DNA of 64,000 nucleotides from positions 184,574-248,573 of the forward strand of contig NZ_JAAFKD010000007.1 in the NCBI RefSeq assembly GCF_013299165.1, given 5' to 3'. Under the pieces are notes generated by a model, which saw only the letters and a list, made by a program, of their open reading frames with translations, did no database searches and was not told the origin of the DNA. How positions within the stretch are numbered: the stretch's first letter is position 1; each line of letters starts with the position of its first letter. Positions 1 through 7,141 of this stretch are shown piece after piece. Origin of the DNA: Microcoleus sp. bin38.metabat.b11b12b14.051 (GTDB lineage: Bacteria; Cyanobacteriota; Cyanobacteriia; Cyanobacteriales; Microcoleaceae). Made by a program: the position numbers and the translations under genes.

Positions 1-3000
1 GGCCAACTCATAGCCATCAGTCATTAGCGGAACGTTTTCTAGTTCCTCAAGCTGAGGTAACTTAATTGCAGTCAAGCCCTCTGGGGGGATTTCCGACAAT
101 GTAAATCCCAAAATTTCTAAAGCTTTTAAACCAGTATCGATGGCTTCAAGCATCTGGTTTTGAGACAAATAAGACTGGATTTGCAGTTCGTAAACCTTAA
201 CTTTGTCGAGCAGGTTTGTAGCTTGTTGCAACACGATATCCGCTAATTCTTGCGATCGCGCAAAGTTAGTATTGAGATATTCCGCCTCCGCCGCTTCTAC
301 ATAAAGATTCAGCGTCAAGTCATAATCAGTCTGCCAACTTGAGCTGATACTTAGGGGCAGGGCTGTTTCATTCTCTTGTAGGGGCAATCCCCCCGTGGTT
401 GCCCCCATACTTGAAACGACGAACAAATCGTTGGTGGAGGGGGTAGGCCCGCACCATCCACTACCCCTACAAAACCCTCGTTTTTCCGAATTAATCAGTT
501 CCAAACCGACATTCAGATATCTGACAGCAGCTTCGTAAGCACTGGATGCTTTAGCTTTTTTTCCAGCGATGAGATTTAGTTTGGCTAGTTCGTCTTTGGC
601 GGCTTTTTCTACGAGGAATTCAACACCGAAATTCAGTTGATTGACAATATCAAAGACATTTTCTTCAATCTCAGAGGCGGGAGTATTGTTGAGCAGCAGT
701 TGACCGATTTTCAGATGTGTTGCTTGCTTGTCGCCATCGGGAATCAAAGAATAAGCCGCTTGCTGCACTCTATCGTGCAAAAACTTGTAATCAACCCGCA
801 CATCTTGCAGCCCCGACAGCCCCGTTTCTGAACCTTCAAAAACCAGCGGAATTTTGTAATCGTTGCTCAGTGGCAAAACTAGACCTGCCTGAAGAGTATC
901 CCAGAGAGCTAATGCTGTTTCCTTCTGAGATTTTTCGCTGACAATTGCCAGCACTTCTAAATTAAACTGGTTGCCAATACAAGCCGCTAATTGTAATGCT
1001 GACTGCGCCATTACGGGCAATTTCCGAATATTGCGAGCGATTAACTCTACGACATTGCAGTCGGTAATGCCTATCGCTTGGATGTGTCCGAGATCCCACT
1101 GCCACGCACCCGATGGAAAATCGTAAACTAACAGATTTTCTTGATAAAGAGTTCTCAGCAACTGAGTCAAAAAGAAGGGATTGCCTTGGGTTTTGTTGAA
1201 AAGTAGCTCTGCTAAAAGTTTAATATTTTCCGATATTCCGCTTTTTAAAGTTTCCGAAATTAATTGCTCTACATGACTCAATTCTAAGGGAGCGAGAACA
1301 ATATTGCTGATTCTTTCTGGCATTCTTGCCCCCGATTTTTGGATGTTTTCGATGGTTTGAATCAGCGGATGGGTGGCGCTGACTTCGTTATCTCGATAGG
1401 CTCCAATTAGCAGCAAATATTTGCTTTCTAAATCCGTCACTAGCAGTTCAATTAATTTCAGCGATGCGGAATCTGCCCACTGCAAATCGTCGAGAAAAAC
1501 TACTAGCGGGTGTTCGCGGGCAGTAAACACGCTAATGAATTGTTTAAACACCCGATTAAATCGGTTTTGCGATTCTGTCGGCCCCAATTGCGGGACTTCC
1601 GGCTGTTCTCCGATAATCAGTTCGACTTCGGGAATCACGTCTGTGATAACTTTGCCGTTGCTTCCCAAAGCGGCTAGCAATTTTTGTTTCCAAGTTCCGA
1701 TAGATGCTGCACTTTCTGTGAGCAACTGCCGAATTAATGACTGGAATGCTTGAATCACGGAAGCGTAGGGAATATTGCGTTTGAATTGGTCAAATTTGCC
1801 ACCAATAAAATAGCCACGCTGCCGAATTATGGGTTTTTGAACTTCGTTTACTAAGCAGGATTTGCCGATGCCGGAGTAACCGGAAACCAGGATTAATTCT
1901 ACCCCCCCTGCCCCCCTTGTTAAGGGGGGTGAAGAAACCTCAATAAGCCCCCCCTTAACAAGGGGGGGTTGGGGGGGTTCTACACCGCTAACTCGGTTAA
2001 AGGCGGGCGTAGGTGAAGAAATTTCCAGAAGCCCCCCCTTAACAAGGGGGGGTTGGGGGGGTTCTACACCGCTAACTCGGTTAAAGGCGGGCGTAGGTGA
2101 AGAAATTTCCAGAAGCCCTCCCTTAACAAGGGGGGGTTGGGGGGGTTCGACACCGCTAACTCGGTTAAAGGCTGCCAACAAAGTGGCGACTTCGGCTTCT
2201 CTACCGTAGAGTTTTTGGGGGATGAGGAGTTGACCGGCTTGATCGGCATTTCCGGCCGTAAAATCAGATATATTGCCACTAGCTTGGAGTTTGGCGAGAC
2301 AAGTTTCGAGGTCAAACCTCAGCCCGTCGGCGCTTTGATACCTATCTTCCGCCGTCTTCGCCAACAGCTTCATCACGATGTCAGAGATGGCTTCGGGAAT
2401 TTCCGGCTGCAAACTGTGTGGCGTGGGTGCGATTTTAGCGATATGACAGTGAACTAATTCTAAAGGGTCGATCGCGCTAAATGGCAATTCACCAGTCAGC
2501 ATCTCGTAAAAAGTGACACCAAGCGAATAAAAATCGCTGCGATAGTCGATCGCCCGATTCATTCTACCAGTTTGTTCCGGCGAAATATAAGCTAACGTGC
2601 CTTCGAGCAAATTGGGATAGCTAGAAGTTGCGTTTTCTCGAACCAAGCGCGACGAGATGCTGAAGTCAGTAATTTTAACCTGATAGGTTTCAGGATGAAT
2701 GATGATATTGTGCGGTTTAATATCTTTGTGAATTATTTGGTTTTGATGGATTTTACCCAAACTTTCAGCTAGTTGGATCGCTATCTTGAGAATTTGGATT
2801 AAGTTGAGTCTGGTCGCCTTTAAAAAAATCGATAAAGCCAAGCCTCCAAAGTCTTCGACTGTCAGCGCCACACCATTTTGATTGTTTTCTAGGCGGTAAC
2901 AATTGACAATATCTTCAATATTTTTGAGATTTTTTCTGATTTTATATTCGTGTCTCAAACGGGTAATTTCTTCGAGAGTTGGATACTCGCTTTTCAGGGT

Positions 3001-3108
3001 TTTGACGATGACTGGCAAATTGTGTTTTTGCCATATTCCCCGATAAATCACGGTATTGACACCAGAGTAAATTTGTTCGGTGATTTGATAGCCTTTTAGC
3101 GAAATCAT
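1..3108 (-). CDS. PknK-type Ser/Thr protein kinase with AAA/NACHT-like ATPase (3' end outside window)
   Basis: About 1,036 residues are visible from ATG at 3108; the C-terminus lies beyond position 1. The opening MISLKGYQITEQIYSG and the kinase motifs are clear: Lys36 (VIVKTLK), catalytic loop HKDIKPHN (127-134), and DFS in place of DFG (148-150), which I recall as usual in this cyanobacterial family. An ATPase follows, with Walker A GYSGIGKS near residue 410, a Walker B-like VFLDDLQWAD, then a TPR-like helical region. In known relatives GAF and histidine-kinase domains follow, so this is probably a large multi-domain signalling hub; that part is inference. Two in-frame repeat insertions interrupt it: 28-residue units between the kinase and Walker A (about 1905-2170), and about 33 residues in the helical region (about 375-480). 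The frame stays open through both. Confidence 0.9.
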   Translation of the reverse strand, partial: MISLKGYQITEQIYSGVNTVIYRGIWQKHNLPVIVKTLKSEYPTLEEITRLRHEYKIRKNLKNIEDIVNCYRLENNQNGVALTVEDFGGLALSIFLKATRLNLIQILKIAIQLAESLGKIHQNQIIHKDIKPHNIIIHPETYQVKITDFSISSRLVRENATSSYPNLLEGTLAYISPEQTGRMNRAIDYRSDFYSLGVTFYEMLTGELPFSAIDPLELVHCHIAKIAPTPHSLQPEIPEAISDIVMKLLAKTAEDRYQSADGLRFDLETCLAKLQASGNISDFTAGNADQAGQLLIPQKLYGREAEVATLLAAFNRVSGVEPPQPPLVKGGLLEISSPTPAFNRVSGVEPPQPPLVKGGLLEISSPTPAFNRVSGVEPPQPPLVKGGLIEVSSPPLTRGAGGVELILVSGYSGIGKSCLVNEVQKPIIRQRGYFIGGKFDQFKRNIPYASVIQAFQSLIRQLLTESAASIGTWKQKLLAALGSNGKVITDVIPEVELIIGEQPEVPQLGPTESQNRFNRVFKQFISVFTAREHPLVVFLDDLQWADSASLKLIELLVTDLESKYLLLIGAYRDNEVSATHPLIQTIENIQKSGARMPERISNIVLAPLELSHVEQLISETLKSGISENIKLLAELLFNKTQGNPFFLTQLLRTLYQENLLVYDFPSGAWQWDLGHIQAIGITDCNVVELIARNIRKLPVMAQSALQLAACIGNQFNLEVLAIVSEKSQKETALALWDTLQAGLVLPLSNDYKIPLVFEGSETGLSGLQDVRVDYKFLHDRVQQAAYSLIPDGDKQATHLKIGQLLLNNTPASEIEENVFDIVNQLNFGVEFLVEKAAKDELAKLNLIAGKKAKASSAYEAAVRYLNVGLELINSEKRGFCRGSGWCGPTPSTNDLFVVSSMGATTGGLPLQENETALPLSISSSWQTDYDLTLNLYVEAAEAEYLNTNFARSQELADIVLQQATNLLDKVKVYELQIQSYLSQNQMLEAIDTGLKALEILGFTLSEIPPEGLTAIKLPQLEELENVPLMTDGYELA
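378..478. repeat. Dispersed repeat inserted in-frame in the kinase gene
   Basis: The sequence TTGTAGGGGCAATCCCCCC opens, and CACTACCCCTACAAAACCC closes, a roughly 100-bp block with inverted TGTAGGGG/CCCCTACA ends. It falls inside the kinase frame and adds about 33 residues between ELINSEK and LSISSSWQTDYDL, a junction contiguous in relatives as far as I recall. It looks like a palindromic dispersed repeat tolerated as coding sequence. Confidence 0.7.
1905..2170 (-). repeat. In-frame 84-bp tandem repeat inside the kinase gene
   Basis: The segment TACACCGCTAACTCGG recurs at 1981, 2065 and (as GACACC...) 2149, a period of exactly 84 bp or 28 codons. Each unit carries a palindromic CCCCCCTTAACAAGGGGGG core followed by a second G-run. 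On the coding strand each unit encodes AFNRVSGVEPPQPPLVKGG plus LLEISSPTP. A third, diverged unit ends at about 1905, before the Walker A segment. The period being a multiple of three keeps the gene open. Confidence 0.9.
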
Positions 3109-3347
3109 AGTTTAATAAATTTAAATTCAAAGGGTTTGCAGCCAATTTGCAGGAGTTGTGCTGTGGGCGGGAGTCGATCGCCTCTGTTAGACGGGTGATG
3201 GGCGCGGGCGATCGGCAAAACTCGTGAGATATAATCAACCTTAGTGCAAGTCTCACAGCTTTGTCATTAGCTATTTAGCTTAATATTTAAGTCGATCGTA
3301 ATTACGTATTATTACGTATAATTAATGTGCTATATTTAACTTAAAAA

Positions 3348-3846
3348 GACTCGGCGGTTGAAACCGCGTCTACACAAACAAAACCCGCCTCCGCGGGTTG
3401 AATAACCGGCGGTTGAAACCGCCGTTAAAAGACTCGGCGGTTGAAACCGCGTCTACACAAACAAAACCCGCCTCCGCGGGTTGAATAACCGGCGGTTGAA
3501 ACCGCCGTTAAAAGACTCGGCGGTTGAAACCGCGTCTACACAAACAAAACCCGCCTCCGCGGGTTGAATAACCGGCGGTTGAAACCGCCGTTAAAAGACT
3601 CGGCGGTTGAAACCGCGTCTACACAAACAAAACCCGCACTTCGACAAGCTCAGCGACCACCTCCGCGGGTTGAAGTCAAAAGACTCGGCGAATCGAATTC
3701 GCGTCTACACAAACAAAACCCGCCTCCGCGGGTTGAATAACCGGCGGTTGAAACCGCCGTCAAAAGACTCGGCGGTTGAAACCGCGTCTACACAAACAAA
3801 ACCCGCCTCCGCGGGTTGAATAACCGGCGGTTTCAACCGCCGTCTT
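3348..3846. repeat. 83-bp tandem array with CCCGC...GCGGG hairpins
   Basis: Units starting GACTCGGCGGTTGAAACCGC repeat at 3348, 3431, 3514 and 3597 (83-bp period), then in two variant copies. Each holds two short palindromes, CCCGCCTCCGCGGG and GGCGGTTGAAACCGCC. The fifth copy has an extra ACTTCGACAAGCTCAGCGACCA-type segment nested in its hairpin at about 3639. Short open frames across the array are repeat artefacts. The array fills the spacer between the kinase and the ABC permease. Confidence 0.9.
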
Positions 3847-3861
3847 AATATTGTTCTCTTT

Positions 3862-3956
3862 GTCAACTGATTAACGCTGTCAACTGTCAACTGTCAACTG
3901 TCAACTGATTAACGCTGTCAACTGTCAACTGTCAACTGTCAACTGTCAACTGTCAA
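3862..3956. repeat. Heptanucleotide (GTCAACT) tandem repeat
   Basis: Perfect tandem GTCAACT heptamers occur in two blocks separated by GATTAACGCT. They belong to the short tandemly repeated repetitive (STRR) class typical of filamentous cyanobacteria. The array abuts the stop codon of the ABC permease. Confidence 0.9.
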
Positions 3957-4835
3957 CTAATCATTGCGAGTCAAGCCCTGGAGGCTAACTTGCAAAACCG
4001 ACAAACCCAAAATCAGCAAAAACAACACTAGAGCGATCGTACAAGCATAACCGATTTCCAAATCCTTAAAAGCCCGTTCGTAAAGATAATAAACAACAGT
4101 CTTAGAACTATTGCGAGGCCCGCCCTGAGTCATAATATAAACTTCTTCAAAAACCTTAGTAGCAGAAATTGCCGAAATCACCGCCACCAAAACTAAATAA
4201 GGCTTCATCAGGGGCACAGTAATATCCCAATGTTTCCGCAAACCTTCCGAACCATCAATCGCCGCTGCCTCATAAAGTTCTGCCGGGATAGATTGCAGCC
4301 CCGCCAAATAAATTACCATGTAATAACCTAATCCTTTCCAGACAGTAACCGCCATCACGCTAAAGATTGCCACCTTCGGATTTGCCAGCCAAGAAACCGG
4401 AGGTAAACCCAACACTTCCCCCAACTGATTTAGCAATCCAGTCTCCGCAAACAGCCACTTCCAAGCAATCCCGGCGACAACCATCGAAATCACCGCAGGC
4501 GTGTAGTATGCCGCGCGAAACCAGTTCATCCCGCGCAGCTTTTGATTGCACAAAATTGCCATTCCCAACGGTAGAACAACCAATACAGGCACAACACAGA
4601 TCAGATACAGCAGCGTATTGGTCAAAGTTTGCCAAAAAGTGCGATCGCCCCACAAGCGCTCAAAATTCTTCAAACCCACCCACTGCGGCATTTGAGTTAA
4701 ATCGTATTCGTAATTAGTAAAACTCAAATAAAAAGCTTGCACCGCCGGCCATAACACAGTCAAAGTCAAAACAAACAAAGCCGGAAATAGAAATAAATAA
4801 GGTGTAGAATAGCGTCGGAAAAATTTCAAATACAT
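3957..4835 (-). CDS. ABC transporter permease, sugar type (MalF/UgpA family)
   Basis: 292 residues with about six membrane segments: an N-terminal helix at about 13-35 (YLFLFPALFVLTLTVLWPAV), a typical periplasmic loop, and a BPD_transp_1 core. The EAA loop reads EAAAIDGSEGLRKHWDITVP (about 190-209), matching the family consensus for docking the ATPase. Homologues import sugars, glycerol-3-phosphate or polyamines as a heterodimer with a MalG-type partner. No partner permease, solute-binding protein or ATPase lies in the window, so the gene is an orphan here and the substrate cannot be given. It is flanked by hairpin-repeat arrays of opposite orientation. Confidence 0.93.
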   Translation of the reverse strand: MYLKFFRRYSTPYLFLFPALFVLTLTVLWPAVQAFYLSFTNYEYDLTQMPQWVGLKNFERLWGDRTFWQTLTNTLLYLICVVPVLVVLPLGMAILCNQKLRGMNWFRAAYYTPAVISMVVAGIAWKWLFAETGLLNQLGEVLGLPPVSWLANPKVAIFSVMAVTVWKGLGYYMVIYLAGLQSIPAELYEAAAIDGSEGLRKHWDITVPLMKPYLVLVAVISAISATKVFEEVYIMTQGGPRNSSKTVVYYLYERAFKDLEIGYACTIALVLFLLILGLSVLQVSLQGLTRND

Positions 4836-4943
4836 AATTGGTATTGGTTAATAAATAAGACGGCGGTTGAAACCGCGCCTATACAAACAATGTCCGCCTC
4901 CGCGGACAGAAGAAAACAACGTAATTCCATTTGTCGCCCGCTC

Positions 4944-5402
4944 TTATTCTTCAACCCGCGGAGGCGGGTTTTGTCTGTGTAGACGCGAATTCGATTCGCC
5001 GTTTTCCATTCGCCATTTTATCTTATTCTTCAACCCGCGGAGGCGGGTTTTGTCTGTGTAGACGCGAATTCGATTCGCCGTTTTCCATTCGCCATTTTAT
5101 CTTATTCTTCAACCCGCGGAGGCGGGTTTTGTCTGTGTAGACGCGAATTCGATTCGCCGTTTTCCATTCGCCATTTTATCTTATTCTTCAACCCGCGGAG
5201 GCGGGTTTTGTCTGTGTAGACGCGAATTCGATTCGCCGTTTTCCATTCGCCATTTTATCTTATTCTTCAACCCGCGGAGGCGGGTTTTGTCTGTGTAGAC
5301 GCGAATTCGATTCGCCGTTTTTAATTCACCATTTTATCTATCTAATTCTTCAACCCGCGGAGGCGGGTTTTGTCTGTGTAGACGCGGTTTCAACCGCCGT
5401 TT
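4944..5402. repeat. 79-bp tandem array, inverse relative of the 3348 array
   Basis: TTCTTCAACCCGCGGAGGCGGG recurs with TCAACCC at 4951, 5030, 5109, 5188 and 5267 (79-bp period), then at 5350 (83 bp). Each unit contains the hairpin AACCCGCGGAGGCGGGTT and ACGCGAATTCGATTCGCCG. The hairpin core is the reverse complement of that in the array on the other side of the permease gene. Confidence 0.9.
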
Positions 5403-5450
5403 TCCATTCGCCGTTGCAATCGGTGGACATTGCGCCCCTACAAACAATAG

Positions 5451-6914
5451 TTATTTCACCCCAGAAAACAAACGTTCCCAATCTCCCGGAGCAATAGAAT
5501 TTTCCCCCTCTTTTACCTCAAAAGTAACCTTACAAGCCTGCGGTTGTGACAAAGCTTGCACGCACAATTCTGCAATATCTTCCCGACTAACTTTACCGCG
5601 AATATTGTCTCCTTGCTCGAAGATCAAAGCTTTGCCGCCCGGTTCCTCAGTCAAAGCACAAGGTCTGACAACAGTATAAGGTATGCCGCTCGATCGCACG
5701 CAATCCTCCCCTTTCAACTTCCAAGTCAAAATTCCGCCCAACATATCATTCATCCTGACAGCCGGCGGTTCCTCTTCCAAAATCAGTCCGGGGCGCCCTG
5801 GGCGCGTAACTCCAGCCGAACTCACCATCACAAATTGCGGCAAAGTCTGCCCGCCATCACCTTTAATAGATTCTAATTCCAGTTGAAACACACCGGGTGT
5901 AAATTTCGGATTTAGCGCGCCATCATATTCAAACTTGCTCAGCATTAGCTGAAAAGAATAAATACTGGTGGGATCGAATTTAGAGCCGTCTTTCACAGTT
6001 TTGGCGCGGAATACTGGAATCAACTTATCGAAGGGAACTGCGATCGTAATCCAGGTATTGTACACAGTATCGAACGAATAGCAATAGCCAATGCCATCCC
6101 ATTTAGCCTCGCTACGCACGATCAATTTGTAGCGCTTACCATCCCCCTTGACCCGCATCAGGAAGCCGTTAAATCCTGTGAGATTGAGCGGAGAATCGAA
6201 GTTACGGGTGCGGACAGAAGCAAAACCGCCGGAGTTGGCGGTGGAAACATTGCCCGTGAAGATAGCTGTACTGTCTGTAAGTACGATCGAACTTTCGCTA
6301 GTCCCGCCCATCACCACATCATCGAGAGCGCCCCAAGTTTCCTTTAAATCTTGAGTAGGTTTTGTGAAGTCAAAAATGATTTTTTCGCCTGCTTTCATGA
6401 GCTGGCTGCGTACAGCTTGTACTAAATTATTCAGGCCTTTGTATTCCACAACTTCGGGAACATCCACAACTTCCGGCAGATAAAACTTGATGCCTTGATA
6501 GTATTTTTCCCTAGTTGGAGTATCTCCTTCTACAGGTTGAACTTTGGTACCCGTACAGGAGATAACTGCTTCCACGCCCTCAGTGACGCGCGCTGTTAGC
6601 GTCTCGGCGATAGTGATATCTCCCTCGACTAATTCGACATTTTTGCCAAGAATTTCGGTTGCTCTTTTAATATCTCTCACCAGACAGCGCACTTGATATC
6701 CTCGCTGTTGCAGCCGCTTGACAACTCGCTTCCCGACGCCACCGGTGGCACCGGCTACCAGTACGAGTTTGGGCTTGTCTTTTTTAATGTTGCTGCTGCT
6801 TCCGAACAATTGTTGCAGCCAGCTAATGCTGCCGATGAAGGGAATGACGCCGAAATAAGCCAAGGTTTTGACAAATCTGCCGGCATCCCATTGGGCGGTA
6901 TTTTTTTCAGTCAC
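5451..6914 (-). CDS. NAD(P)-binding SDR protein with inserted CIA30 domain (HCF173-like)
   Basis: 487 residues. The Rossmann motif VAGATGGVGKR (about 54-64) starts an NmrA-like atypical SDR half. It is interrupted at about residues 170-360 by a CIA30 domain (FDFTKPTQDLKETWGALDD..., VVMGGTSES, GGFASVRTR), after which the SDR resumes (FVMVSSAGVTRPGR, YTVVRPCALTEEPGG). This split arrangement is that of plant HCF173, which supports psbA mRNA translation. A role in photosystem II biogenesis is therefore likely but inferred. A hydrophobic stretch near residues 12-30 (LAYFGVIPFIGSISWL) could associate it with membrane. It is transcribed alone. Confidence 0.85.
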   Translation of the reverse strand: MTEKNTAQWDAGRFVKTLAYFGVIPFIGSISWLQQLFGSSSNIKKDKPKLVLVAGATGGVGKRVVKRLQQRGYQVRCLVRDIKRATEILGKNVELVEGDITIAETLTARVTEGVEAVISCTGTKVQPVEGDTPTREKYYQGIKFYLPEVVDVPEVVEYKGLNNLVQAVRSQLMKAGEKIIFDFTKPTQDLKETWGALDDVVMGGTSESSIVLTDSTAIFTGNVSTANSGGFASVRTRNFDSPLNLTGFNGFLMRVKGDGKRYKLIVRSEAKWDGIGYCYSFDTVYNTWITIAVPFDKLIPVFRAKTVKDGSKFDPTSIYSFQLMLSKFEYDGALNPKFTPGVFQLELESIKGDGGQTLPQFVMVSSAGVTRPGRPGLILEEEPPAVRMNDMLGGILTWKLKGEDCVRSSGIPYTVVRPCALTEEPGGKALIFEQGDNIRGKVSREDIAELCVQALSQPQACKVTFEVKEGENSIAPGDWERLFSGVK

Positions 6915-7097
6915 AGTCGCTTCCTCAGAGTTGGCTCAAATCTACTTAGCTGCTTTTGTATTTTAATCGAATTTTAGATTTGTGCGTTGGCGGGCGATCG
7001 CACTTTTTTTTACTTGATACCATTTTTACAAAAGAATGCCACTTTAGCTGATATCCCAACCCTGATTCAGTAACTCATTCCCAATCTCCAATCCCCA

Positions 7098-7141
7098 ATC
7101 CAAAATCTAAAATCTAAAATCTAAAATCTAAAATCTAAAAT
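7098..7141. repeat. Heptanucleotide (AAAATCT) tandem repeat
   Basis: About six perfect AAAATCT heptamers lie directly after the stop codon of the phytochrome gene. This is a second STRR family, also seen at 36552 and 63152. Confidence 0.9.

Noticed and set aside
4867..5140. Frames encoding repeated FNPRRRVLSV peptides
   Set aside because: They are read-through of the 79-bp hairpin array.
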